64,000 bases of DNA from Anniella stebbinsi (GCA_029215795.1 JARDYH010000002.1:47414001-47478000), one strand, 5' to 3'. Counted from the first letter of the stretch, positions 1 through 11,185 are shown. Program-made: numbers and translations. Notes: generated from the letters alone by a model not told the origin.

Positions 1-143
1 CAGGGGCTCACGGAGAAGGACCCCTGTAGATGATCTTAGGGTCTGGGCAGGTACATATGGGAGGAGGCGTTCCTTTAGATAACCTGGTTAACAAGCCACA
101 CTGCATGGTTTACAAAGCCACCCTCCAGAAAATATCCTGGGTT

Positions 144-235
144 CAAACAACACACTAACCCATGGCTCAATAAACAACCCACAGTTCAACAACAGCCCAC
201 ACTCACCACAGTGTGTGGGTTAGTGTGTTGTGTGA
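144..235. repeat. Short hairpin repeat, TIR-element fragment
   Basis: A pair of inverted segments (about 144-163 and 214-235) share the core AACAACACACTAACCCA and its complement, so the stretch can fold into a stem with a loop of about 50 bases. The arms resemble those of the longer palindromic element at 19306-19495, which suggests one MITE family. No target duplication could be set. Confidence 0.5.
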
Positions 236-261
236 ACAACTGCAAAGACACTTTGGGTGGT

Positions 262-335
262 ATACAATGTTAGACTAAGTCCCATCCATTTCAGTGGGTC
301 TACTATAAGTAGGACTAACACTGAATGCAACCCCC
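262..335. repeat. Ancient short palindromic repeat (AGTAAGTCC family)
   Basis: This stretch has the pattern ACTAAGTCCCATCCATTTCA followed by its near-complement ending in AGTAGGACTAA. Similar palindromes of about 70-90 bases recur at 11850-11945, 23140-23220, 32571-32632, 47440-47505 and 49603-50215. It is a dispersed, old, non-coding repeat; I cannot name the family. Confidence 0.5.
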
Positions 336-486
336 TGGCATGGCTAGAGGGAGAGAATCCACATGAGTAATCTCCTCTGAGTATCAGAGAGCCTTTTTAG
401 CCAACTTAGCTCCTCTAGAGAATATTATGGCTGTCAACACTCTTTTTTCAATGCTGGCCAGAGCAACCCACCCTGAAAGCTCTATG

Positions 487-637
487 CCAGATCTACATCT
501 TGTGTCAGGTCATTGCAAATGTGGAATAAAAAGCAGGAAATAATTCTATGAAAACAGTATATGGAATGTGTCCTGTGCCCCAACAGATATCAGTGCACTT
601 CAAATTTGCTATAAAAGAGTAGTATAGATCTAGCCCC
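487..637. mobile_element. MITE of the GATCTACA family
   Basis: The left end GCCAGATCTACA is mirrored by the right end TATAGATCTAGCCC. The inside includes the phrase CAGTATATGGAATGTGTCC, which is also found in relatives at 21409-21638, 31668-31812, 35951-36096, 45479-45598 and 48345-48478. It has no coding capacity. The copy at 35951-36096 shows an 8-bp target duplication, which supports a hAT-type origin for the family. Confidence 0.6.
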
Positions 638-639
638 AT

Positions 640-1265
640 CCCCAAAATTTGATAGGAAACCCATAATGCTAAGTTCATTGCACATCATGGTGGCACATGC
701 ACATGGGAAAGTGTTGTGCCTTGATTTGGTAGCCCAGCAGAGGACAGTTGTCTGGGAATAGAAAAATAACACATGCTGCTGTTAAAATTCATTTTCAGAC
801 TTATCTATATGCATGGACTTTTTCTCTCTCTAAAAAGTTAGAAGGATAGAACTAAGCACTAGCAGTAAATTAAAAGCTGGTCATCTTACAACCATGTCAA
901 GTGAATTCCTATTTATAGAAACAGTGAAATCAGATACTGTGCAAGCTCTCTGAGGTTTGCAACATTTGACAAATTGTAATTTTGTTCTTCACAAACTCCT
1001 GAACACTTCCTGCTAAGTGACAACAAACCTCAGCAAGTTTCCACAAACCTTCTGCAGCTTCTTCATTTTAGTATAAAGAACAGATGCCATTTTGGTGCAG
1101 CTCTGAGCTTCTCTGCTCGCTCTGCACACGTAAAAGAAGGAGCTCACATCAGTGGGAAATGTGATAGCTGAGGCCTTTCAGAAACTATCATTGCAGTAAT
1201 GCACAGGAGGTCAACAGCTGGCTCAATACTACAACCCTGTGTTGGTCTTTCAAAACACCAAGGTT
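640..1265. other. Unrecognised non-coding sequence
   Basis: No coding region, repeat family or RNA gene was recognised here. The short open frames have no protein-like composition. Confidence 0.5.
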
Positions 1266-1267
1266 TT

Positions 1268-1400
1268 TATTTGTTTGTTTGTTTGTTTGTTTTGATGAAG
1301 AAGAAATGTTATTTGCATTATTTAGAAATCCAAAAACAACAACAACTGGGCAATCATGCAAATTAAGTAGTGTGTGTATGTGTGTATGTGTGTGTGTGTT
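1268..1400. repeat. Simple repeats (GTTT)n and (TG)n
   Basis: A GTTT tetranucleotide run occupies about 1268-1292. A TG-rich run, partly TGTA, occupies about 1371-1400 and ends exactly where the hAT-like foldback element was inserted. Confidence 0.85.
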
Positions 1401-1405
1401 TATAT

Positions 1406-3081
1406 TAGGGATGTGCACAGACCCCCCAGGATCGGATCGGATAGCGGATCGGAATCGGACCTGGTGGACCAGATTGGATCGGAGGTTGGGCAGATCGGAT
1501 CAGATCCAATTCCGATCCGAAAATCGGATGTCCGATTTTCAGATCGGATGCCATTTTGAATGCATTTCCCCATAGCCTAGTATTCTGTTACAAAAACACC
1601 TATAACTTTTTCATTTTTAAAGATAGAAGGATGAAACGTGGGCACTTTGTAGATGGGTTAGGGGTAGTTTTCTGTGAGAAATTTCAGAAAGATTGGTGCA
1701 GGCATTTTGTGGCAATTAATTTTTAAATAAAAAACCAGGAATGTCTATAACTTTTTCATTTTTAACGTTCCACACATGAAACTTTGCCACATTGCAGGCG
1801 GTACATTGGGACCTATGTGTGTGAAATTTCAGAAACATAGTTGCTTGCCTTGTGTGGCAATTAATTTTAGAAAAATGGGTAGTAGTGGGGTAAATACAGT
1901 TATGCCTCCAACTTTTTTATTTTTAAAGATACAAGCAGGAAACATGGGCACATTACAGGTAACACTTTGCTTGATATGTGTGTGAAATTTCAGAAAGCTA
2001 GGTCCAGGCATGTAGTGGCAAGGTATTTTTGAAACAATGAGGAAAGAAATGCCTATAACTTTTTATTTTAAAAGTTAGAAGTCTGAAAGTTGCTCACTTT
2101 GTAGATGGGTTAGGGGTAGTTATCTGTCAGAAATTTCAGAATGATAGGTCCAGGCATTTGATGGCTATGGTTTTTTTAGATTAAAAGTTACAAAAGTTTT
2201 TCCACAGAGGCTTTGGCTGTCAATTGCACCCCTCTCCCCCCCTCCCCCTCCCTCTTTTATCTGTCAAAACTCCATGTTGTTGTAACTTTTAATCTAAAAA
2301 ATTCGTAGCCACCAAATGCCTGGACCTAACATTCTGAAATTTCTGACAGACAACTACCCCTAACCCATCTACAAAGTGAGCAACTTTCAGACTTCTAACT
2401 TTTAAAATAAAAAAGTTATAGGCGTTTCTTTCCTCATTGTTTCAAAAATACCTTGCCACTACATGCCAGGACCTAGCTTTCTGAAATTTCACACACATAT
2501 CAAGCAAAGTGTTTCCTGTAATGTGCCCATGTTTCCTGTTTGTATCTTTAAAAATAAAAAAGTTGGAGGCATAACTGTATTTACCCCACTACTACCCATT
2601 TTTCTAAAATTAATTGCCACACAAGGCAAGCACCTATGTTTCTGAAATTTCACACACATAGGTCCCAATAATCCACCTACAATGTGGCAAAGTTTCATGT
2701 GTGGAACTTTAAAAATGAAAAAGTTATAGACATTCCTGGTTTTTTATTAAAAAATTAATTGCCACAAAATGCCTGCACCAATCTTTCTGAAATTTCTCAC
2801 AGATAACTACCCCTAACCCTTCTACAAAGTGCCCATGTTTCATCCTTCTATCTTTAAAAATGAAAACGTTATAGGTGTTTTTGTAACAGAATACTAGGCT
2901 ATGGGGAAAAGCATTCAAAATGGCGTCCGATTTTCCGATTTTTTCCGATCCAGATTGGGTCCCTTCGGATCAGATCGGATCGGATGGTTGGCGGATCAGA
3001 TTGGATTGGATTGTTTTTATCTGATTTTTGGGCGGATCAGATTCGGATCGTGGATCGGATTCGATCCGCTGCACATCCCTA
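1406..3081. mobile_element. hAT-like foldback element, 1676 bp, 8-bp TSD
   Basis: The left end TAGGGATGTGCA is mirrored by the right end TGCACATCCCTA, and both flanks carry GTTTATAT (1398-1405 and 3082-3089). An 8-bp duplication with such ends is characteristic of hAT elements. The element is one long inverted repeat: arms of about 1406-2193 and 2280-3081 surround an 86-base loop. Chance frames in the two arms differ at only 3 of 60 codons, so the arms are about 95% or more alike. Each arm has a subterminal block rich in GGATCGGAT and then four diverged tandem units of about 150 bases, starting near 1598, 1745, 1903 and 2050. No transposase is encoded, so it is non-autonomous. A truncated relative lies at 62797-63341. 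Confidence 0.9.
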
Positions 3082-3539
3082 GTTTATATCAGTTCAAATT
3101 CCATAAGGTCATTTTCTTTGCCTGTTTTGCACAACTTGTACTGCTGCCTCTTTTTTTTTATTTTCGGAGTCTGTGATTGTACTTAGTTTTCAGGGGGTGA
3201 GGGGAAATTAGGGTGGCCATGCATTTCCTTTTACAGAGAACTGTCCTCTGTTTGAAAGCATCCTCTATTTAAAGGTGGCTACCAAGAGGAGGGCCTTCTC
3301 TGCTGAGGCACTCCGGCTGTGGAATGAGCTCCCTGGAGAGGTTCGCCTGGCACCTACATTAAACTCTTTTAGACACCAAGTGAAGATCTTTTTTATTTTC
3401 TCAGTATTTGAACAGTTCAACAGTTTAATTTTTAACTTTGCTGTTTAAATTTGTATTTTACAACTGTATTAATTTCTGCATGGCTGCTCGGTTTTATCTT
3501 GGTTGTGCTTTTATACTGTATTTTATATTATGTTTTTAT

Positions 3540-4607
3540 TAGTGCTGTGCACCGCCTTGGGTTGGATTCCCAAAACTAAGGTGAGGCGGGCTGATTTGGC
3601 CTGCCTCGCCTCGGTTCCGAGTTGGTTCTGGGTCAGCCCAAGGCACCTCAGAGCTGAAGCACATTGGCACCAAAACTTTGGGGTGCCCTCCCTCCCACTG
3701 TCCCAGGAAAGTTGGTGGTGAGTCCATTGGACTCACCTCCCTCTCCCAGCTCTCCCCACTCACCTGCTGCCGCATCGCTGGCAACTGCCGCTGGCTGCCC
3801 TAATTGCTGGCTGCCGCCACCGCCACCAACATCACCAGCCACCAATGACAGCCACCACCATCACCAGCAAATTCCCGTGATAACTGGGTAGGGTGACCAG
3901 ATAAAATCCAGGTCAGGGCTCATGTAACTTTAACAGTTGTAGAGAAAAGGGAATTTCAGCCAGGGTCATTTGTATGCAATTGGTTCCTGGTGATATTCCC
4001 TCTTCATCACAACAGTTAAAGGTGCAGGCACTATACTAGAGTGACCATATACAAAAGAAGGCAGGGCCCCTGCAACTTTAACAGTTGTGATGAAGAGGGA
4101 ATTTCACCAGGAATTAATTGCATACAAATGACCCTGGCTGAAATTCCCTTTTCTCTACAACTGTTAAAGTTACATGAGCCCTGGCCTGGATTTTATCTGG
4201 TCACCCTATAACTGGGTCTCATTTGAGCATTGTGTTTCCTGGTCACTGCAAGTGATGTGGCAGGCACCGGCAATGAGGGCGGCCGGTGGCGGTGGCCAAT
4301 GATGAGGGCAGCTGCCGCTGGCCAGTAATGAGGCTGCTAGCGATGAGGCAGCAGCTAAGTGGGGAGAGCTGGGAGAGGGAGGTGAGTCCAATGGACTCTC
4401 TGCCGGCCTTACTACCGGCTTTCCTGGGTGCCAGCGATGCAGTCAGCACCCAGAGACCTGCAAGGCTGAGTTGCCTTGGGGGACCCAAATCTTGGCACTG
4501 AGGTGAGGTGGGCAACCCCCAAAGCACCCCAAGTCAAATCAGGGCTGTTTCAGGGGCTCCAAAACAGTCCCCGAGATGAATTGGGGGGGGGGGCCTGCAC
4601 AGCCCTA
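3540..4607. mobile_element. hAT-like non-autonomous element
   Basis: The ends are TAGTGCTGTGCACC and TGCACAGCCCTA, with flanks GTTTTTAT (3532-3539) and GCTTTTAT (4608-4615), 7 of 8 bases alike. It is inserted in an L2 3' UTR and itself hosts the MITE at 3889-4208. The inside is GC-rich and partly palindromic around repeated CTGCCGC segments. It codes for nothing. The element at 8768-9393 starts with the same TGTGNACCNCCTTGGGTTGG phrase and is a relative. Confidence 0.85.
3889..4208. mobile_element. MITE of the TAGGNTGACC family, 320 bp
   Basis: The inverted ends TAGGGTGACCAGATAAAATC and complement are flanked by a perfect 8-bp duplication TAACTGGG (3881-3888 and 4209-4216). Each half holds the same motif set: an AGGGCTC/AGGGCCC stretch, CTTTAACAGTTGT, AAGGGAATTTCA and a copy of the end motif near the centre (AGAGTGACCATATAC). 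Other copies are at 5540-5820, 8996-9314, 35249-35558, 49658-49976, 51989-53703 and 59375-59694. Non-coding; the 8-bp duplication points to hAT-type transposition. Confidence 0.9.
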
Positions 4608-4728
4608 GCTTTTATACTGTTGTTTGTTTTATATTTTAAATGGTTTTCATGGTTTTAATTTTTATAAACTGCCCAGAGAGCTCCAGCTATTGGGTAGTAT
4701 AGAAATGCAATAAATAAAATAAAATAAA

Positions 4729-5531
4729 GGGCTGTCCAGTCCAATTAAAGATGAAGAACTCTTGCCCATCAACACTTCACTCCTGGACAGAAGACTCAAC
4801 AGGCAGGAACACCGGTCATCTGGTCACAGTCTTCCACACTATGGTGAGCTTTAGTGTATTTCATTTTAAGTTATAATAATTATGTCTGAATTTATACATA
4901 TAGGTGTAAATGCAGAAATACTTATTATAACTTAAACAGAAATTCAGTATATTAGCAAATGAAAAATGTATGAAAATAGCTGTCCTCTTTTCGGGTGATG
5001 CATTTCCTCTTTTTGGAGGGGGGCAGTTAATAAGTGGCTGCCCTATGGAAAGTGCAACAGACAGAAAAAACAGAGAAAAACAGGAATAGTCCTCAAACAA
5101 GACCACTTTGCATCCCAAAGGGATATTTCCAATATGGAGTGGGCCTTTACATGAAACTCAGCCCCACCAATACCATATTGTATTTAAAACCAAACAAAAC
5201 CTGGTTGGATGGATAAAGACCAGGAGGCCAGGAGGCAGTACAGGTAAAGAGAGGAATGGGGTTGCTAATTGAAATGAAAAACCTAATGCCCAAGCAAGTC
5301 TCCCCTCATGCTCTAAGATCAATGGACTGGATGGCTTTGAAAGTGCCTGATAATTAGCATGGCCACTTCCACATTGCTAAACAAGAGGAAATGCATCACC
5401 AAAAATATAATACATAATATTTGCATGTGCTAATTTGTACCAATAGATGAAAATTTAGAAATGATTACTAGAATTTCAATAGAAATACAATAGCGGGGAA
5501 GGCTGTAACCAGGTGACCTATGTTCCTGTTC
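4729..5531. other. Unrecognised non-coding sequence
   Basis: AT-rich sequence with no recognised gene or repeat. The open frames here are short and of chance composition. Confidence 0.45.
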
Positions 5532-5539
5532 AGTTTGCC

Positions 5540-5820
5540 AAGAGTGACCATACGAAAAGGAGGACCGGGCTTCTGTACCTTTAACAGCTGTACTGAAAAG
5601 GGAATTTCAGCAGGTATCATTTGTGTGCATGCAGCACCTGGTGAAACATCACAACAGTTAGCACTGCAGGAGCCCTGCCCTCTTTGTATCTGGTCACTCC
5701 TGCAGCTTTAACTGTTGTGATGTAGAGGGAATTTCAGAAGGTGCTGCCTGCATACAATTGACACCTGCTGAAATTCCCTTTTCTATGCAACTGTTTAAGA
5801 TACAGGAGCCCTGTCAGCCT
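5540..5820. mobile_element. Diverged MITE of the TAGGNTGACC family
   Basis: Starts AAGAGTGACCATACGAAAAG and ends CTGTCAGCCT, flanked by AGTTTGCC on both sides (5532-5539 and 5821-5828). The inside matches the two-half plan of 3889-4208 but is more diverged and has lost part of its right end, so it is an older copy. Confidence 0.85.
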
Positions 5821-5828
5821 AGTTTGCC

Positions 5829-6394
5829 GTTCAGGTGCTAACTGTTGATGGGCAACTTCAAGGCTCAGCTCTTCCTTCTGATGGTTCTTTATCGTTCAAC
5901 TTGACTTGGACCAAACAGCCCTTCAACTAGAGGCTGCCTTTAAATCGAAGACAGTCCTCTGGCAGCTCTTCAAATGGAGATCTGTCCTCTGTAAAGGGCC
6001 ACCCTGCTTGACCATCTTTACTGCCATGGTTAGAAAAGCCACACCCCTCTCCCTCCATCCGCAAGGAGCCTCAAGCAAGGTAACTCCTCACCCCACCTCC
6101 TTTTCATATTTTAACAAGCATTTTCAAAATTGCTCTAAAACCAGATTGTTCCTTGTCAGAAAGGGCCAGAAAACACCATTCTTGCTCTTATATTTGGGCA
6201 CCCTTTTTCTATCCCATTAACAATTGAAAGCCAAGTGCAAATGAAACAGGTGACACTTTCCTTGGCACAAAGATGCAACAAAAGGTGATGGCGGCAACCC
6301 TATTTTCACAGCCTAATTCTATGTCAGTTCCAAATCTCAGCTTGGATGCCTAGCTAAAATGAGTGGCCACAATCCAGAGAGTTAAGGGAAGGGC
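5829..6394. other. Unrecognised non-coding sequence
   Basis: No gene or repeat family recognised. A frame of 104 codons at 5906-6220 has no family resemblance. Confidence 0.4.
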
Positions 6395-6480
6395 TAAAGC
6401 TTAGGAGTAGAGCACAGGCTTTGCATAGAAAAGTAAAAAATCCCAGGTTCACTTCCCAGCACATCCAAATAATGATGGGA
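6395..6480 (+). mobile_element. tRNA-derived SINE head
   Basis: The stretch reads like a decayed tRNA gene: an A-box-like TTAGGAGTAGAGCAC, then the phrase GGCTTTGCAT, then a B-box-like GGTTCACTTCC. The same GAGCACCTG...TTTGCAT phrase heads the SINE at 21696-21848. It lacks a tRNA acceptor stem, so it is a SINE and not a tRNA gene. Confidence 0.55.
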
Positions 6481-7884
6481 AAGTGCCCTGTTTAACTGCA
6501 GGAGGCCCAGGGGGGCATTTTCACCCCCTGGACTCCCCCGCGGGACACACTCCCACCGCAGCCATCCCACAGCATTCTGCAGGGTGATCGTGGCACTGCC
6601 CAAAGAAAATGGTAGCAAACCACTACGGAGTGATAAGTAGGTCACATTTTGCTTGTTCCGAAACTAAATTTGACCATTTTCTGCTCTGTAGAGGCTATGG
6701 AGTGGTAAATATGTCAAATTTTGCTTGAGAACAAGGCAAATTTGATGGACGTACTGCTCCATAGCAGTTTTCTTCTGAATTTTGGTGGCAAACTGGTGCT
6801 CTCTTTGCCTCCGCCATAAATTCTGGAGGCATGTCAGAAATTGATATGGACCGCACCAGGGGAGGGTGCAGTGGGGCATCTGTCATTTTCTCTTGGAGCA
6901 CCTGACCCACATGCAATATCACAGAGTGCTTTTGAAACTCCGCCAAAGCAGAATATCTAGTTTCCAATCACCCAGAATATGCAAACATTTTTTTCCAGTT
7001 TTCATAAGAAATGAGAGCCGCCCTTTTGACATAATGGGAGTTCTGCATAGGTAAAGCCTGCTGAATCTTGCCAGAGCATCACCTCAACAGCAAACAAGCC
7101 ATTATTTTTGGCTTATTATTTCTGAGGGATGTCATCATTCTTACCCCCTCCCCCATTTTGAATAGGATCATATGACTAATTTCCAGTTCTGTTGCCAAGC
7201 AGCACAGATGAAATGATGAGAGCTGGTGTGCTTTAAAGATATTCTAAGTCCACAAATGTAGATCAGAGAGAATTCTGTTGGAAGCCAGCAAGGATCTTGT
7301 CATGCTTCTCTTGTTAACTGTGTTTAAACTTTATTTTAATTAGGAAGGTATAAAAACAACAAAAAAATCAACAAAAAAGAAGCCCTGCTTGAAAAAAAAA
7401 TGAAAACAGAGAAATGAAGATGTGATTTTGCAGTGCGACAGTTTGAAAGAGACTGGTTTATGTAAAAGAAACATCACGACAGCAGAACTTCACTGGATCC
7501 TTATTACAAGTAAATGGAATCTTCTTTGACTAGGTCATCTTCGTAATAAAGGTGACGAGCCTTTTCCAGCTGCTTTCAAAACAACGTGCCAATGAGGCAT
7601 TCATACTTTTTACTTTTTCTTTTTTGCGCTGGGCTTCCAAATCTCCATATCAAAATGTGTGAACCTAGCCAAATTAACAACTATGACACTCTTTTTCCAC
7701 ACTGCTTTATAACAAAAGAAAAGAATGGCCTGTGTGTCCTTTTTCTACTCTTTGGGTAGCTGTTAAGATGATATACCAGCCACTCTCACTGTTAATAAAT
7801 AGTGTTTATGTCAGGCATGTGATGTATGAAGCCAGTTTATTTGACTTTAATTCCCTGGAACAAATGTTGCATTTTTTTGTTGAA
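6481..7884. other. Mostly unrecognised sequence with a 72-bp tandem duplication
   Basis: Two diverged copies of about 72 bases begin at 6627 (GGAGTGATAAGTAGGTCA) and 6699 (GGAGTGGTAAATATGTCA). The rest, including an A-rich stretch near 7350-7410, shows no gene or known repeat. Confidence 0.45.
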
Positions 7885-7955
7885 AGTAAATATTTATTTA
7901 TTTTTATTTATACCCTGGCTTTCTACCAAAAAATGGCCCTCAAAGCAGCCTTGAG
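7885..7955 (-). mobile_element. L2/CR1-type LINE 3' tail
   Basis: A TTTATTTATTTTTATTTATA run is followed by CCCTGGCTTTCTACC and CTCAAAGCAGCC, the reverse complement of the usual end of L2-type LINE 3' UTRs. Only the tail survives. Confidence 0.55.
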
Positions 7956-8727
7956 TTCACCCTTGTTATTAAGAATATATATGTTCATCAGCAGACCATT
8001 TGCTCTCTGTAACGATGTTTATTTACTACCGCAAGAACTTTCTCTATGAGTGAAAGACCAAGGGCTGTCTTCAAGGGCTGTCTTCACGGCACCGAGTTGG
8101 TGCCATGTCCCTCCGAAACCCTGCATGTTTCCCTCTCCCAGAATGGTGTCAGGTAATCCTGACACTGAGCATGGGGGTTCTGGGCAGCCATCTGGGTACC
8201 AGAGACACTCTGCCCTCTTCCTGGTGGAAGGCGACCAATTGCCGGTTGCCTTCCACTAGGCACCAGCCCCAGATTGGCCCCAGAGCTATGTCAGATAGTG
8301 GAAGCACCATATTGACATCAGTTAAAAAAAGGCAGTGTAAATCCCTGATTTTTTCAATCTGCAACTTCGCGGTAAAGCCCTGTGGTGGCTGCGAAGCTGC
8401 ACCTGCATCATCTAACTGACTCAGTACAGATCTGCAGCCACCGCAGGACTTTCCCCACATATAGACAGCCCCTAAGAAAGATACAATATAATGGCTACTC
8501 CCCTGAAATGATTTTTTAAAAAAAATTCCCACCAAAATATTTCCTCAGTTCCACGTTTTAGGCTATTATTAGTCTCTTTGCGCCTTTGTGTACTGTTTGT
8601 ATGCAGGTGTTGTTAATTGTGATAGAAAGTAGAAGAAAGCTATTTTTAAACAGAATGTAACTACATTCTAGCCAATGTAGCTTTTACATTCTGCACAATT
8701 ATGAACAAAGAAAATAAAGTACATCAT
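7956..8727. other. Unrecognised non-coding sequence
   Basis: Overlapping short open frames on both strands near 8050-8535 do not resemble any protein family that I know. No repeat recognised. Confidence 0.4.
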
Positions 8728-8767
8728 ATATATATATATATATATATACATACACACACACACATAC
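8728..8767. repeat. Simple repeat (TA)n then (CA)n
   Basis: About ten TA units are followed by TACATACACACACACACATAC. It ends exactly at the border of the hAT-like element that starts at 8768. Confidence 0.9.
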
Positions 8768-9393
8768 TAGGGCTGTGTACCACCTTGGGTTGGAATCCAA
8801 ATCCCAAACCAAACTGGGCTGTTTTGGCCTGCTATAGTTCAAATCCAGATTCAGACCCTAGATGATGCATAAAAAATGTCCCTTTGCAGCCACTGTAGTT
8901 TGAACATTAGATCTAGGAAAATATAGAGCCACCATCTTCCTTAAAAATGGCAGCACTCATTGAGGACGGGAGGCTACCAGATGGGTCAGATAAGTTAGGC
9001 TGACCATATGAAAAGGAGGACAGGGCTCATGTAACTTTAACAGTTGTAGAGAAAAGGGAATTTCAGCCAGGGTCATTTGTATGCAATTAATTCCTGGTGA
9101 AATTCCCTCTTCATCACAACTGTTAAAGTTGCAGGGGCCCTGCCTTCTTTTGTATATGGTCACTCTAATATAGTGCCTGCAACTTTAATTATTGTAATGA
9201 AGAGGAGATTTCACCAGGTATTAATTGCATACAAATGAGACTGGCTGAAATTCCCTTTTCTCTGCAACTGTTAAAGTTACAGGAGCCCTGTCCTCCTTTT
9301 CATATGGTCAGTCTAGATAAGTCCCATGGCAGGTGGGGGTAGCGGCTTATCAGGTTTAGAGGAAGTGGATCAGGGAGTCCTTGCACAGCCCTA
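8768..9393. mobile_element. hAT-like non-autonomous element with a nested MITE
   Basis: The left end TAGGGCTGTGTACCACCTTG and right end TTGCACAGCCCTA match the family of 3540-4607. The flanks (ACACATAC and ATAACAAC) do not match each other, possibly because the left flank is a changing microsatellite. A TAGGNTGACC-family MITE sits inside at 8996-9314. Confidence 0.7.
8996..9314. mobile_element. MITE of the TAGGNTGACC family, nested
   Basis: Starts TAGGCTGACCATATGAAAAG and ends CATATGGTCAGTCT(A). The duplication AGATAAGT lies at 8988-8995 and 9315-9322, sharing one terminal A. The two-half plan is clear, and the central block is in the reverse direction relative to 3889-4208, so this copy went in the other way round. 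Its host is the element at 8768-9393. Confidence 0.9.
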
Positions 9394-9769
9394 ATAACAA
9401 CATCCCGTGAAAATTCTCTTTATATAACATCATCATTAGGTCATGATGCTGTCTACTCAAGTCATGTAAATAATAGGCTATGCAGGACTAACCATAGTTT
9501 GCATATATTTTAAAAATTCAGTTATTTCTTGCTAATGGATGCCTACAACCACAAATTATTCAATTTAATGTAACCCCTAGCTTTATCAAGTAATATTTAG
9601 AAGTAACAAAAGAATAGTGTGTTTGGAAAAAGCAATGTTTTCTTCTGACACAAATTTACAATAACTGGCAAGATTCAGGATTTTCTCCAAGTCATGTCAG
9701 GAAAAAAATAGTTCACAAAGAAATAGCGCTTGCAAAATATTATGGGTGGGGTGGGCCTGAGGGTAAGGC
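9394..9769. other. Unrecognised non-coding sequence
   Basis: AT-rich, no recognised feature. Confidence 0.45.
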
Positions 9770-10148
9770 TAGGAATGTATGAAAAATTCATTTCTGTTCA
9801 TAAATCATGTGAACATGTCCTGTTCACAATCCCACACACAAATATGGAGTGCTCTTTTTTTGAGAAATGTTTGCAAATCCTTGAATTTGCAATCATGTTT
9901 GAAAAATGTGTTGTTGGTGTTTAAGTGCACAACTTTGAAATGCATATTTTTTACACACACAAAATGAAGGAAAAGCACATATTTCTGAAAAATACAGACA
10001 GAAATACACACTTTTCCCATTTGGAATGATCGTTTTTCCCATTCAAATGAGCCAAACAAGCAGGTCGAAAATGAAAATGGGAGCGAGTTGAAACAATTTA
10101 GAAGAATTTAGGCGAGTTCACAAATCAGTGGTTTTCCCGTCCCTTTAC
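9770..10148. mobile_element. MITE-like repeat (TAGGAATGTATGA family)
   Basis: The left end TAGGAATGTATGAAAAATTC and several inner phrases (GAACATG, ATTTGCAATCATGTTTGA, TTTCCCATTTGGAATG) match the reverse complement of 51545-51929, which ends TCTCATACATCCCTA. A further partial copy may start at 17217. No duplication of flanks was found. Non-coding. Confidence 0.6.
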
Positions 10149-10185
10149 GAACTTTTTTTTAAAATGGCCCATACAGTTGGTGATT

Positions 10186-10395
10186 TTAAGAACATAAGAA
10201 TGTAAGAAGAGCTGAACTGGATCAGATCTATTCCCTCAGTGGCCAACCAGATGCCTATGGGAAGTCCATAAGCAGGACATGATGATGGTAGCACCCTCAC
10301 AATCATGTTCCCCAGCATCTGGTATTCAGAGGCATGGTGCCTTTGAACCTGGAGGTAACATATAGCTATTCTCACTAGAACCCATTGATAGAACC
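10186..10395 (+). repeat. Dispersed repeat with the ACATAAGAA...GGATCAG head
   Basis: Starts AGAACATAAGAATGTAAGAA and goes on with CTGGATCAGATCTATTCCCT, GTGGCCAACCAGATGCC and GGTATTCAGAGGCAT. Related stretches are at 37183-37320 (plus) and 47700-47877 (minus). I recognise the pattern as a common reptile interspersed repeat, but I cannot name its class with confidence. Confidence 0.6.
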
Positions 10396-11054
10396 CAATT
10401 CCTTTTCAAAGACATCCAATTGACCCTTTAAGCTGGAATAAATATGTAGCTGATTCAGATGCATTTTTTGTTTCCAGTGTTACAGTTCCCTATGAGAACT
10501 CTTTCTAGAGCTTTTATGCCTAAGCGCTCTTTTCCATTTCAGATACATCTTCATCTCTAGTGGTTATTTCCCTGTGCAATTTGTTTCTCTGCATTTCATT
10601 TTCATCCTGCAGGCCACTTATACCTTCTGGCTTTTTCTTTGTGAACTGGCCATCTTAGGTCATTAAGAGGCATGACCGTTGTCAATTGTCCTTCAGGGCA
10701 AAGAGAGATAATGCCTTCCAGGCAGTTCCAAATCTTTAACATCATTCCCTTTACAAAGTATATGACCATTTCAGAAACAAACTACAATGTTTAGTAGTTG
10801 CTCCACAGGGATACTGGCACTATGTCAAGTGTGCTGGAGGTATGCACTGAATATTCCCCAAAGGAAGCATGTATATATGTACATGGAAGGCTGGGGATCA
10901 ATTCCCTCTTCTTGACTGAATCACAACTCTTTCACCCAGGCATGTTCTTTCAAGCACCTTTTTGTTGCTTTTATCCAGTATCTGTTTTTGTCTCACAAAT
11001 AAGGAACCTCAGGTTTTGTTTTTACATTGTTCCAACTATTACAAAAGCCTTCTC
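10396..11054. other. Unrecognised non-coding sequence
   Basis: No gene or repeat recognised. Confidence 0.4.
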
Positions 11055-11185
11055 TAACCTGGTGCTCTCTAGATTGTACTGTAACTCCCATGATTCCCAC
11101 ACAGCATAACCATCTGGCCATGCTGGCTCGGAACGATGGGAGTTGTGATCCAATACATGTGGAGGACATCAGGTTGAGGAAGGCT
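11055..11185. mobile_element. Palindromic MITE (CTCCCAT / ATGGGAG family)
   Basis: AACTCCCATGATTCC in the left half pairs with GATGGGAGTTGTGATCCA in the right half, around GGCCATGCTGGC. Relatives are at 21860-21995 and 23500-23625. Non-coding and old. Confidence 0.6.

Larger units (their letters stand above)
3240..4728 (+). mobile_element. L2-like LINE 3' end, split by a hAT element
   Basis: The left piece (about 3265-3539) reads as the end of an L2-type ORF and its 3' UTR, with a phrase encoding a Trp-Asn-Glu-Leu-Pro motif at the end of the frame (TGGAATGAGCTCCCTGG). The right piece (4616-4728) continues the 3' UTR (CTGCCCAGAGAGCTCCAGCT) and ends in an AATAAATAAAATAAAATAAA tail. The hAT element at 3540-4607 sits between them. 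It is a 5'-truncated dead copy in the plus orientation. Confidence 0.75.

Noticed and set aside
1829..2645. Two near-identical 60-residue frames on opposite strands
   Set aside because: They are the same sequence in the two arms of the foldback element; there is no protein family match and no selection is implied.
6398..6465. A possible tRNA gene
   Set aside because: A and B boxes are recognisable, but there is no acceptor-stem pairing or proper anticodon arm; the SINE at 21.7 kb shares the sequence, so it is a SINE head.
8149..8535. A 128-codon frame on the minus strand overlapping two plus-strand frames
   Set aside because: No family resemblance and no exon-like borders; treated as chance.
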